Below are positions 51,492-60,022 of a DNA stretch of 64,000 nt, piece by piece. Origin of the DNA: Reyranella sp. (lineage in GTDB: Bacteria > Pseudomonadota > Alphaproteobacteria > Reyranellales > Reyranellaceae). Made by a program: the position numbers and the translations under genes. Where the stretch lies: positions 124,001-188,000 of the forward strand of contig JAIEOV010000007.1 of assembly GCA_019750135.1 (NCBI GenBank), read 5' to 3'. The first letter of the stretch is position 1. Every line of letters begins with the position of its first letter. Below the pieces are notes generated by a model. It had not been told where the DNA came from, did no database searches, and saw only the letters and a list, made by a program, of their open reading frames with translations.

Positions 51492-52163
51492 ATGACAGTC
51501 GAACGCTTCCTCCACACCATCGACGGCATCAGCACCTGGGTCGGCAAGGCAGCGGCCTGGCTGATCATCGCGCTGATGGCAGTCGTCTGCCTCGAAGTCC
51601 TGAAACGCTATGCGCTCAACGCGCCGACGGCCTGGATCTTCGACCTCAACAACATGCTCTACGGCTCGCTGTTCATGCTGTGCGGCGCCTATGCGCTGGC
51701 CCAGAACGCGCACGTCCGCGGCGACTTCCTCTACAGCTCGATGCGGCCGCGCACCCAGGCACTGCTCGACCTCATCCTCTACTTCGTCTTCTTCTTCCCC
51801 GGCATCGGCGCGCTGCTTTATGCCGGCTGGGAATATGCCGGCGATTCCTGGCGCATCAACGAGCATTCCAACGTCACAGCCGACGGGCCGCCGGTCTATC
51901 ATTTCAAGACCGTCATCCCGGTGGCCGGCGCCCTGGTGCTGCTGCAAGGTCTTGCCGAAGTCGTGCGCTGCGTCGTTTGCCTCAGGACCGGTGTCTGGCC
52001 GTCGCGGCTGAAGGACGTGAGCGAGATCGACGTCGTCGAGGAGCAGCTCTCGCAGAGCGAGCATGTCGATGACGAGGCGCGCCAGGCCGCGATCGCACGG
52101 GCGGCGCAGATCGAGGAAGCGGCGCGGCAACGGGGCATGGGATCGGGAGACAACAAGATATGA
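51492..52163 (+). CDS. TRAP transporter small permease (DctQ type)
   Basis: A 223-residue four-helix membrane protein (helices at about 18-40, 55-75, 92-116 and 137-160). WIFDLNNMLYGSLFMLCGAYAL is the family's typical second-helix region. It partners the large permease in a sodium-driven TRAP uptake system. The C-terminus is a 50-residue charged tail. It overlaps the large permease by ATGA, so subunits are made together. Confidence 0.9.
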   Translation: MTVERFLHTIDGISTWVGKAAAWLIIALMAVVCLEVLKRYALNAPTAWIFDLNNMLYGSLFMLCGAYALAQNAHVRGDFLYSSMRPRTQALLDLILYFVFFFPGIGALLYAGWEYAGDSWRINEHSNVTADGPPVYHFKTVIPVAGALVLLQGLAEVVRCVVCLRTGVWPSRLKDVSEIDVVEEQLSQSEHVDDEARQAAIARAAQIEEAARQRGMGSGDNKI

Positions 52164-53905
52164 GCGATCCCGCGCTGGGGCTGCTGATGCTCGGGCTCAT
52201 CGTGGTCGTGATCATGATGGGCTTCGCCACGGCCTTCACCTTGATGGGGCTGGGCATCGTCTTCGGCTTCATCGCCTTCTACACGCCGGGCCAGCCGTGG
52301 GCCGACAACAAGATCTTCGCCCTGATGGTCCAGCGCACCTACGGCGCCATGACCAACGACGTGCTGATCTCCATCCCGCTGTTTGTGCTGATGGGCTACG
52401 TGATGGAGCGCGGCGCACTGGTCGACAAGATGTTCTACTCCATCCAGCTCGCCTTCCGCCGCGTGCCGGCGGCGCTTGCCGTGGCGACCCTGGTGGTCTG
52501 CACCTTCTGGGGTATCGCCAGCGGGCTGGTCGGCGCGGTCGTGGTGCTGATGGGCGTCATCGCCATGAACCCGATGCTGCGCGCCGGCTACGACGTGAAG
52601 CTCGCCTCGGGCGTGATCACCGCCGGCGGCACGCTCGGCATCCTGATCCCGCCCTCGGTGATGATCATCGTCTACGCCGCGGTGGCCGGCCAGTCGGTGG
52701 TCAAGCTCTATGCCGCGGCGATGATCCCGGGCTTCTTCCTCGCCTTCCTCTACCTGGTCTACGTCATGGGCTGGGCGATGCTGAACCCGAAGATCGCCCC
52801 GCAGCTGCCCGAGGACCAGACCCGCGTGCCGGTTCCGGGCTGGGTCGAGCGCCTGCAGGCCGCCTATTCGCGCAACGTGCTGGTCGGCCTCGTCAAGGCG
52901 ATGTTCGCGCCAGCCAGGACCCGCGACCTCACCGACGAAGGCAAGTCGCTCGGCTATCGCGGCATTCTCTATAATTTCAGCATCGCCCTGGTGCCGCTCG
53001 CGCTCTACGTCGCGACGTTCGGCGGCACCTGGTGGTACGTCGTGATCCACAAGAAGTCGATCGACGCCACGGACACCGGCGGCCTGCAGCCGCTGGGCGG
53101 GGCGGCAGCGCAGGCGGCCGAGGCCGCCGAGGAGGTCGTGCCGCAGGCCTTCTACATCTGGTTCGGCGTCTTTGCCGCGCTCTTCCTGCTGGCCACGATC
53201 CGCTACTACTGGCGAATGGATGCCGCGCGCTTCACGGTGCTGAAGCTGCTCAGCATCTCGGTGATGCCGCTCGGCATCCTGACGGTCGTGGTGCTGGCGG
53301 TGATCCTGTTCGGCATCACCACGGCCACCGAATCGGCCGCCGTCGGCGCCGCCGGCGCCTTCCTGCTCGCCTTCCAGGCGCGCACGCTCGACTGGAAGCG
53401 CACCAAGGAGGCGGTGTTCCTGACCGCCAAGACCACCGCCATGGTGTGCTGGTTGTTCGTCGGCTCGGCGCTGTTCTCGGCCGTGTTCGCCCTCCTGGGC
53501 GGCCAGGGCCTGGTCGAGCGCTGGGCGCTGTCGCTCAATCTGACACCGGTCCAGTTCATGCTGCTGTCGCAGGCGATCATCTTCATCCTGGGATGGCCGT
53601 TGGAATGGACGGAGATCATCATCATCTTCGTGCCGATCTTCCTGCCGCTGCTCAAGCACTACAATATCGACCCCGTCCTGTGGGGCTGCCTGGTGTTCGT
53701 GAACCTGCAGGCTGCATTCCTTTCGCCGCCCGTCGCCATGTCGGCCTACTACCTGAAGGGCGTCTCGCCACCGCACGTCACCTTGAACCAGATCTTCGGC
53801 GGCATGATGCCCTACATGCTGATCGTCATCCTCTGCATGGTGATCATGTACCTGTGGCCCGGCATGACGCTGTGGCTGCCGAACTACCTGTACGGTGGCG
53901 GCTGA
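52160..53905 (+). CDS. TRAP transporter large permease (DctM type), extended
   Basis: A 581-residue transporter subunit, some 150 residues longer than the common DctM length of about 430. Family motifs: GFATAFTLMGLGIVFGF, GGTLGILIPPSVMIIVYA and TTATESAAVGAAGAF. The extra segment lies at about 215-375 and includes two added hydrophobic helices joined by a loop with an Ala/Glu-rich stretch (AAAQAAEAAEE). Long DctM versions occur in subfamilies for larger acids; the cargo is not known. Confidence 0.9.
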   Translation: MSDPALGLLMLGLIVVVIMMGFATAFTLMGLGIVFGFIAFYTPGQPWADNKIFALMVQRTYGAMTNDVLISIPLFVLMGYVMERGALVDKMFYSIQLAFRRVPAALAVATLVVCTFWGIASGLVGAVVVLMGVIAMNPMLRAGYDVKLASGVITAGGTLGILIPPSVMIIVYAAVAGQSVVKLYAAAMIPGFFLAFLYLVYVMGWAMLNPKIAPQLPEDQTRVPVPGWVERLQAAYSRNVLVGLVKAMFAPARTRDLTDEGKSLGYRGILYNFSIALVPLALYVATFGGTWWYVVIHKKSIDATDTGGLQPLGGAAAQAAEAAEEVVPQAFYIWFGVFAALFLLATIRYYWRMDAARFTVLKLLSISVMPLGILTVVVLAVILFGITTATESAAVGAAGAFLLAFQARTLDWKRTKEAVFLTAKTTAMVCWLFVGSALFSAVFALLGGQGLVERWALSLNLTPVQFMLLSQAIIFILGWPLEWTEIIIIFVPIFLPLLKHYNIDPVLWGCLVFVNLQAAFLSPPVAMSAYYLKGVSPPHVTLNQIFGGMMPYMLIVILCMVIMYLWPGMTLWLPNYLYGGG

Positions 53906-54034
53906 TCTTTCGTCCAGACCGCGCGATTCGTCGCTTCTGTGACTTAGACCACATCATCTCGAACCCGGACACGTCATGCTGCCGACAACGGCGGCCCGCG
54001 AAGGAGTGCAAGCGCCCAGCTCAGGAGATCTGCC

Positions 54035-55252
54035 ATGTCTGACGATCGGGACCGATTGATCGGCAAATGGAAGGTTTGGGTGAAGAGCTGGGTCTGGGAG
54101 TACGAGTTCTTCCAGGACAACACCGTCACCTGGCGGGATACGAACTCGCTCGAAAAGGGCAGCGGCCGATGGGTGATGAGCTCGTCGCTGGTGAACATTT
54201 CCTGGACTGATTCCGTCACGAAGGAAAGCTGGCAACGGTCGGCGCTGATCGGCGGCAAGAACAACAAGGCCTACTACAGCTCGCCCTACTACACCGGCGC
54301 CTACTACATCGAGAAAGTCGTCTTCGACCTGCCGAAGACGGTGCAACAGGATCCCGAGATCGAGATCGAACTCGACGATCCCCAGACCCAGGCCAACTAC
54401 ATCGACAGCCTGTGCACGCACGTGGGCTACGGAATCTACAATGGCGGATTCTGGGTCTATGTCCCCGAGGTCTACTCGCCCCATCCCATCGAAATCCCCG
54501 AGAATCTCGTCTGGTTCAACAGCAATTTCGGCACGCGCGAATCGGACAAGATATACGACAGCCAGGCCTCCGCCGTTCAGGCGCTCGGCGGACGGGTGAC
54601 GCCCGACCGTGTGGCCTTCTACGAAGGCATCGGCGGCAAGATCATCTGTCCCACGGCATTCACCTTGAAGACGGCGCCGACGATCGTGAACACGGCCAGC
54701 ATCGTCACCGACGAGCTGATCGAATCGGTCAAGGAAGACCTGAAGGAGATCATGGGGATGCTGGTGCTCCGCATCGCCGTCTCCACGGGCGGCGCCGTCC
54801 TCGGCCGATCGGCGGAGGTCCGGAGACTGAAGGCGCGGGAGGCCAGGGCGAAGGCCGCCTTGGACAACGCGCGAGCGCGGCAGGCAAGCGCCGTGACCCG
54901 CCCCAGCGGCGGACCGGATCAGTTCGACATGTACCGCTACTCGTGGCCCGGCGGAGATTCCGTATCCTACGAAAAGAAAGGCAACGGAATCGTTGTCGAC
55001 TACGTGAAGCGGGTCAAGAATCCCCCCGGTTCCGGCGGCCGCATGTTGGCGGAAGGGATCAAGGCGGGCGGCAATGCCAAGCCCGATTCGCTGTTCGCCC
55101 CGAACATCCTGCAGAAGGAGGCGAACAGCAACGTCGTCATCGAGAACCTCCTGCGCGATTGCGTCGAGGCGCTGGGCGGCAAGGTGTCGTCGGCGCAGAA
55201 GGGTGTCGACGGTACCGGCAAGCACTGGATAAGGATGTCGATCAGCTATTGA
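54035..55252 (+). CDS. Unrecognised 405-residue protein, effector-like layout
   Basis: The start MSDDRDRLIGKWKVW fits a beta-rich, Trp/Tyr-rich N-terminal domain (VWEYEFFQDNTVTWRD, GRWVMSSSLVNISW) like a lipocalin-type barrel at 8-75. A central region carries a short hydrophobic helix (MLVLRIAVSTGGAVLG, about 243-258) and a charged Ala/Arg coiled stretch. The last 100 residues form a distinct small domain (GSGGRMLAEGIKAGGN, then GKHWIRMSISY). No signal peptide. I know no family; the modular layout resembles secreted effectors. It is isolated, and its 3-prime end overlaps a convergent hydrolase gene by seven bases. Confidence 0.6.
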   Translation: MSDDRDRLIGKWKVWVKSWVWEYEFFQDNTVTWRDTNSLEKGSGRWVMSSSLVNISWTDSVTKESWQRSALIGGKNNKAYYSSPYYTGAYYIEKVVFDLPKTVQQDPEIEIELDDPQTQANYIDSLCTHVGYGIYNGGFWVYVPEVYSPHPIEIPENLVWFNSNFGTRESDKIYDSQASAVQALGGRVTPDRVAFYEGIGGKIICPTAFTLKTAPTIVNTASIVTDELIESVKEDLKEIMGMLVLRIAVSTGGAVLGRSAEVRRLKAREARAKAALDNARARQASAVTRPSGGPDQFDMYRYSWPGGDSVSYEKKGNGIVVDYVKRVKNPPGSGGRMLAEGIKAGGNAKPDSLFAPNILQKEANSNVVIENLLRDCVEALGGKVSSAQKGVDGTGKHWIRMSISY

Positions 55253-56655
55253 CGGTCGGGCGATTTCCCGAGGTCGTCGACCTCGAACACGAGCTTCTGT
55301 ATCCCGGGCTGCCGCTCGGGCGAGAGAGTCACCGTGACCTTGAGTCGGCCGTTCGCGCACGCCAGGAAGAAGCGTCCGCCGAGCGCATGCGTCGGCTCGA
55401 TCGTCTCGACCGTGGCCTCGCCAAACTTCCGTCTCAGGTCGGCGAGCTCGGCGTTGCGCAGCGGCAGGGGCGTGTCGAGCAGCAGATTGGGCGCGCAGGC
55501 ATCGGCGACGTCCCCGATCGAGGCCCAACTGTAGGCCTTGGCCACGGCGTCGATGGCGCGGCTGAGCGCCAGGGACGGCGCAACAGGCGGCGGCTTCGGC
55601 TTGGCCTCGTGCAGGATCTGCCCCAGCTTCGGCGTCAGCTTCCGCACGGGCGCATAGGTACGGTTGGCGAAGCCGAACACGCCCCAGCCACGGTCGGGCA
55701 GCATCAGCACGTGCGAGCCGTAGCCGGGCAGGCCGCCGGGATGATGCAGCACGCGGCCGAGCCTGGGATCTTCCATGTTCATCAGGCCGTAGCCATAGGC
55801 GGTGGGCCGCGGTTCGGGCCCATCGGCCTGGAAAGGTGGTGCGTGATAGAGCGCCATTTCGCGCGCGCTGGCGCGTCGAACCGGGCCGGTCTCGGGATCG
55901 TCGCGTGCCGGCCAGGCCGACAGCAGGAAGGCGACCCAGCGCGCGTAGTCCGGCGCCGTCGTGACCAGGCCGCCCATGGCGCCGACCTCGCCGTCCGGCT
56001 CGATGCGCTCGCGCGACCATACCTCGCCGTCGAGGCGGTAGCCGAAGGCATAGTCCGCTTCCATCGCTGCGATCGCGTCGAAGGTCGTGCGCGCCATGCC
56101 GAGCGGCGCGAAGAAGAGGCGCCGCATGTAGTCCTGGTAGGGCTCGCCGCTCACGTTGGTCAGGACCCGGCCGAGCAGCGCATAGCCCAGGTTGGAATAT
56201 TCGAAGGCGAGGCCCGGCGCGCGGGCGAACAAGGTGCCGGTGGCGATCAGCTCGTCGAGCTCGGCCGGCGTCATGCCCAGCACGCGGTCGCCCCACGGAT
56301 CGTCGGTGACGAAGCCCGCAACGTGGCACAGGAGATCACGCACCGTGACCGGCTTGCTGTCGCTGGTAACGGGCCGCACCGCCGCGAACTGCGGCACGTA
56401 CTCGGCGAGCGGCGCATCGAGCACGATCTTGCCCGAGTCGCGCAGCGAGAGGATGGCGAGCGCCGTCATGTTCTTGGTCATCGAGGCGATGCGGAAGGCC
56501 GTCTCACGTCCCACCGGCCGCCCGGACTCGCGGTCGGCCAGGCCGAGCGCCGTGACATGGACCAGGCGTCCCTGGTCGACGATGCCCACGACGAGGCCGG
56601 GGAGCTTGTGCTCCTCGGCGAAAGCCGCCGCGGCGGCGTCGATTTCGACGAACAT
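55246..56655 (-). CDS. Serine hydrolase, beta-lactamase family
   Basis: A 469-residue hydrolase with SxxK as SMTK (near residue 58), the Tyr motif YSNLGYALLG and HHPGGLPGYGS in place of the KTG box. This combination is typical of esterase/peptidase members of the class C-like family. A C-terminal extension after about 345 (PVAPSLALSRAIDAV onward) forms a separate domain. No signal peptide. It is divergent from another serine hydrolase at 56814. Confidence 0.87.
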   Translation of the reverse strand: MFVEIDAAAAAFAEEHKLPGLVVGIVDQGRLVHVTALGLADRESGRPVGRETAFRIASMTKNMTALAILSLRDSGKIVLDAPLAEYVPQFAAVRPVTSDSKPVTVRDLLCHVAGFVTDDPWGDRVLGMTPAELDELIATGTLFARAPGLAFEYSNLGYALLGRVLTNVSGEPYQDYMRRLFFAPLGMARTTFDAIAAMEADYAFGYRLDGEVWSRERIEPDGEVGAMGGLVTTAPDYARWVAFLLSAWPARDDPETGPVRRASAREMALYHAPPFQADGPEPRPTAYGYGLMNMEDPRLGRVLHHPGGLPGYGSHVLMLPDRGWGVFGFANRTYAPVRKLTPKLGQILHEAKPKPPPVAPSLALSRAIDAVAKAYSWASIGDVADACAPNLLLDTPLPLRNAELADLRRKFGEATVETIEPTHALGGRFFLACANGRLKVTVTLSPERQPGIQKLVFEVDDLGKSPDRQ

Positions 56656-56813
56656 CAGACCACCATAGCGGGACGGAGCGGCCGGCGTCGCCTGTCATCG
56701 CTGCGGCGTTGCGTGTGGCGAGCGCGCTCATATGCGCAAATGATCATGAGGCCGGCTGGAACCCGGCCGTCCGGCGGAACATGATATCGACAACGACAAT
56801 CAGGAGGAACGCC

Positions 56814-57980
56814 ATGAAAGCAGCAGCCGACACGGTTCTGAAGGATGCCGTGAGCAGGGGCGACGTGCCGGGCGTGGTGGCGACAGCGACCGACGCCAAG
56901 GGCACGACCTACGAGGGCGGCTTCGGCAAGCGCATGCTGGGCGAGGCGGCCGAGATGACGCCCGACACCGTCGTGTGGATCGCCTCGATGACCAAGGCGA
57001 TCACCGGCGCCGCCGCCATGCAGCTCGTCGAGCGCGGCAAACTCTCGCTCGACGGGCCCGCCAAGGAGATGATTCCGGCGTTGGGCGAGGTCGGCGTGCT
57101 CGACGGGTTCGATGCCAATGGCAAGCCGAAGACGCGCAAGGCCAAGCGCGACATCACCCTGCGCCATCTGCTGACCCATACGGCGGGCTTCGGCTACGAC
57201 ATCTGGAGTCCCGAGATCGCCAAATACATGGAAGCCATGGACGTGCCGGGGGTGATCAGCTGCCAGGACAAGGCGCTCACCACGCCCCTGCTGTTCGATC
57301 CGGGCGAGCGTTGGTTCTACGGCATCAACATCGACTTCGCCGGCAAGATGGTCGAGGCGGCCAGCGGCCAGAAGCTCGGCAGGTACATGCAGGACAACCT
57401 GTTCGGCCCGCTCGGCATGACCAGCACGGCGTTCCGCATCACCGACGACATGCGCAAGCGCATGGCCAGGATCCACCATCGCGGCGCCGACGGCGCCCTG
57501 ACGCCCGATCCCACCCTCGAGATCCCGCAGGAGCCCGAGTTCGAGATGGGCGGCGGCGGGCTCTACAGCACGGCGGGCGACTATCTCAAGTTCGTGCGCA
57601 TGATGCTGAACCAGGGCAGGTCGGACAAAGGCGAGGCGGTGTTGAAGCCGGCCACGGTCGCCGACATGTCGAACAACGCCATGGGCGATTGCAAGGTCTG
57701 CCTGCTCGAGACCGCCGCCCCGCCCTTCTCCAACGATGCCGAGTTCTTCCCCGGCATGGACAAGCAATGGGGCCTCTCCTTCATGATCAACAATGAAGAG
57801 GCGCCGACCGGACGCTCGCCCGGCTCGCTGGCCTGGGCCGGCCTCGCCAACACCTACTATTGGATCGACCAGAAGAAGGGCGTCGGCGGCGTCTACGCCA
57901 CCCAGGTGCTGCCCTTCGCCGACGTGAAGTCGCTGCCGTTGTTCCATGCGTTCGAAAGCGCGGTGTACGGGCGCTCATGA
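56814..57980 (+). CDS. Serine hydrolase, EstB-like beta-lactamase family
   Basis: A 388-residue enzyme; ATG 56814 follows AGGAGG. SxxK is SMTK in WIASMTKAITG; the Tyr motif lies in WFYGINIDFAGK; the third motif is WAGLANTYYW, typical of EstB-type carboxylesterases. No signal peptide, so an intracellular esterase is likely. It differs clearly from the neighbouring hydrolase and is not a recent copy. Its end forms an inverted repeat with the end of the convergent gene. Confidence 0.87.
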   Translation: MKAAADTVLKDAVSRGDVPGVVATATDAKGTTYEGGFGKRMLGEAAEMTPDTVVWIASMTKAITGAAAMQLVERGKLSLDGPAKEMIPALGEVGVLDGFDANGKPKTRKAKRDITLRHLLTHTAGFGYDIWSPEIAKYMEAMDVPGVISCQDKALTTPLLFDPGERWFYGINIDFAGKMVEAASGQKLGRYMQDNLFGPLGMTSTAFRITDDMRKRMARIHHRGADGALTPDPTLEIPQEPEFEMGGGGLYSTAGDYLKFVRMMLNQGRSDKGEAVLKPATVADMSNNAMGDCKVCLLETAAPPFSNDAEFFPGMDKQWGLSFMINNEEAPTGRSPGSLAWAGLANTYYWIDQKKGVGGVYATQVLPFADVKSLPLFHAFESAVYGRS

Positions 57981-58011
57981 TTCATGTCCGGACGACGAAG
58001 ATCATGAGCGC
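57971..58011. terminator. Inverted repeat spanning both convergent stop codons
   Basis: GCGCTCATGA (57971-57980) and TCATGAGCGC (58002-58011) are exact reverse complements across a 21-bp loop. Each arm contains the last codons and stop of one of the two convergent genes. A bidirectional hairpin terminator is plausible, but no T-run follows. Confidence 0.4.
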
Positions 58012-58835
58012 AAGCGCTCGAGGTACCGGAAGCTGGTGGCGATGCTGGCCAGCGGGTCGGCCGAGTCGTCCTGCTCGACGAAGAGATGGCGGACGCCGGC
58101 GAGAAGCGCGGTGCGGACGATCTGTTCCATGGGCAGGACGCCGCTGCCGACTTCCACGGTCGAGCCGTCTCTGCCCAGATCCTTCAGATGCGCGAGCACG
58201 ATCCGGCCCTCGCCGTTCTTCAGGTATTGGACGGGGTCCTGCCCCGCCTTGGCGACCCAGTACACGTCGAGCTCGAGCTTGACGTCGCCTGGATCCGTCT
58301 CCGTCATCAGCAGGCGGAACGGCGTCATGCCGCCGGCGAACGGCACGAACTCGAAGTCGTGATTGTGATAGGCGAGCACGAGGCCCTGGGTGCGGGCGGC
58401 GCGCCCGATCCCGTTCAGCGTCCGGCAGACCCTTTTCCAGTCGTCGGCCGTCCGCCGCTCCCCGGCGTCGACCGACGGGCACACCAGATAGGCCGCACCG
58501 AGCGTACGCGCCTCCTCGACAACGGCCGCGAAGTCTCCGCGCAGCCTTTCGTAACCCGCATGCATTGACGGCGCAGCCAGTCCGTAGCGCTGCAGGCTGG
58601 TGCGCATGGCCCGAGCGGTGACACCCGGCAATCCGGCGAGTTCGACCTCACGGTAGCCGACGTCGATAACGCGCTTCAGCGTTCCTTCCAGGTCGGTGCC
58701 GAGAGCGTCCCGCACCGTGTAGAGCTGCAACGCCGGTCGCCACGGCGGGCTCGACTGGGCAACAGCGTCGACCGGCAGGGCAACGACCGCCGCGACCGAC
58801 AGAAAGGATCGCCTCGTGCGTCGGCGCTGCGTCAC
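58002..58835 (-). CDS. Exported sugar-phosphate isomerase/epimerase-like protein
   Basis: A 277-residue xylose-isomerase-like TIM barrel from a GTG start. The N-terminus RRRTRRSFLSVAAVVA is a Tat signal ending near DAVAQS. Barrel motifs: LQLYTVRDAL, YREVELAGLPG, LAYHNHDFEF, VKLELDVYWVAKAG and IVLAHLKDLG supply the usual Glu/Asp/His metal ligands. Exported relatives are common in bacteria that process sugars or inositols, with unknown substrates. It is 9 bp downstream of glucokinase and probably in its operon. Confidence 0.85.
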   Translation of the reverse strand: MTQRRRTRRSFLSVAAVVALPVDAVAQSSPPWRPALQLYTVRDALGTDLEGTLKRVIDVGYREVELAGLPGVTARAMRTSLQRYGLAAPSMHAGYERLRGDFAAVVEEARTLGAAYLVCPSVDAGERRTADDWKRVCRTLNGIGRAARTQGLVLAYHNHDFEFVPFAGGMTPFRLLMTETDPGDVKLELDVYWVAKAGQDPVQYLKNGEGRIVLAHLKDLGRDGSTVEVGSGVLPMEQIVRTALLAGVRHLFVEQDDSADPLASIATSFRYLERLRS

Positions 58836-58844
58836 CCGCCGCCG

Positions 58845-59825
58845 TCACCAGCTGCGATCGTGTCCATGCGGCCGGGCGCGGACATTGGCCAGATGGGCAA
58901 GGCCGAGGAAAGCCGGCGTCGGATGGACGATGACCGCCGTCGGGATGCGCGTGAGATAACTCGACAAGCGCCCCTTGGCCTCGAAGCGCTCGCGGAAGGC
59001 CGAGGCGCGCAGGAAATCGGTGAAGCGCGGCGCGATGCCGCCGCCGATGAACACGCCGCCGCGCGCGCCCAGCGTCAACGCGATGTTGCCCGCCACGCTG
59101 CCCATGAAGGCGCAGAACAGTTCCAGCGTCTCGCGGCTCACCTTGCAATCGTCGGCCAACGCATGGGCCACGATCTCCTTGCTGTCGCGTTCCGGCACCG
59201 TCTGGCCGTCGACGCGGGCGATGGCGTGGTAGAGCTGCATCAAGCCCGACCCGCTGAGCACGCGCTCGACCGAGACGTGATGGAACTGCTCGCGCAGCGC
59301 CAGGATGATGGCGTCCTCGCGCCGGCTCTCGCTCGACAGCGTCGCGTGGCCACCCTCGGTGACCAGGATGACCTCGCTCTCGCCCGCGAACGTCACAGCC
59401 GACAAGCCGAAGCCGGTGCCGGGTCCCATGACGGCCATCGTCCCGCGCTCGCCAGGCCGCGCCGCGCCCAGCGTCACGATGTGCTGGGCGTGCAGAGCCG
59501 GCAGCGACCAGGCGAGCGCCTCGAAGTCGTTCAGCACGACCACATCGGTCATGCCGAGTCCCTTGGCGATGCGCTCCGAGTCGACGATCCAGGCAGCATT
59601 GGTGAGCGCGATGCGGCCGCGCTCGACCGGTCCTGCGGCCGCGATCAATGCCCGCTTGGGCGAATGGCCGCTGGCCGGTCCCGAGAGGAACGCGCGCGCC
59701 GCCTCGACCGGAGAAGCGTAATCGGCGACGGCGTAGGTCTTGGACACGCCGATCTCAGTGCCCTCCGCAATCGCGAAGCGGGCGTTGGTGGCGCCGATGT
59801 CGGCGATCAAGGCGAGCGTGGTCAT
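58845..59825 (-). CDS. glk: Glucokinase
   Basis: A 326-residue ATP-dependent glucokinase of the proteobacterial Glk family. Phosphate motif ADIGATNARFAIA at residue 8, the sugar-binding VVLNDFEALAW with catalytic Asp, and GPGTGFGLSAV. It phosphorylates glucose to glucose-6-phosphate. It is divergent from an OprB porin, sugar carrier and a second glucose-kinase-like gene, so the region is a sugar uptake and phosphorylation cluster. Confidence 0.93.
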   Translation of the reverse strand: MTTLALIADIGATNARFAIAEGTEIGVSKTYAVADYASPVEAARAFLSGPASGHSPKRALIAAAGPVERGRIALTNAAWIVDSERIAKGLGMTDVVVLNDFEALAWSLPALHAQHIVTLGAARPGERGTMAVMGPGTGFGLSAVTFAGESEVILVTEGGHATLSSESRREDAIILALREQFHHVSVERVLSGSGLMQLYHAIARVDGQTVPERDSKEIVAHALADDCKVSRETLELFCAFMGSVAGNIALTLGARGGVFIGGGIAPRFTDFLRASAFRERFEAKGRLSSYLTRIPTAVIVHPTPAFLGLAHLANVRARPHGHDRSW

Positions 59826-59980
59826 GCGTCGATGTTCCGGTGCGCGTCGATCACGCGCCGTCTCGCGGACCGACAGCGCGCACGCGACGTTATTCTTTGC
59901 CGTCCGCGAAAGGTAGTGTAAAAAAGCGTACGATCAGGTTGCGACGGCGGGAGCAATATCCGCCGCGCTTGTGCGGGGGA

Positions 59981-60019
59981 ATGCCGATGATCGACGTGAT
60001 CGCCAAGAGCGACGCGTAG
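59981..60019 (+). CDS. Possible 12-residue leader peptide before the porin gene
   Basis: ATG at 59981 with GGGGGA just upstream encodes MPMIDVIAKSDA and stops 3 bp before the porin's TTG start. The close spacing could give translational coupling to a porin whose own ribosome site is poor. It may equally be chance. Confidence 0.3.
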   Translation: MPMIDVIAKSDA

Positions 60020-60022
60020 CGT

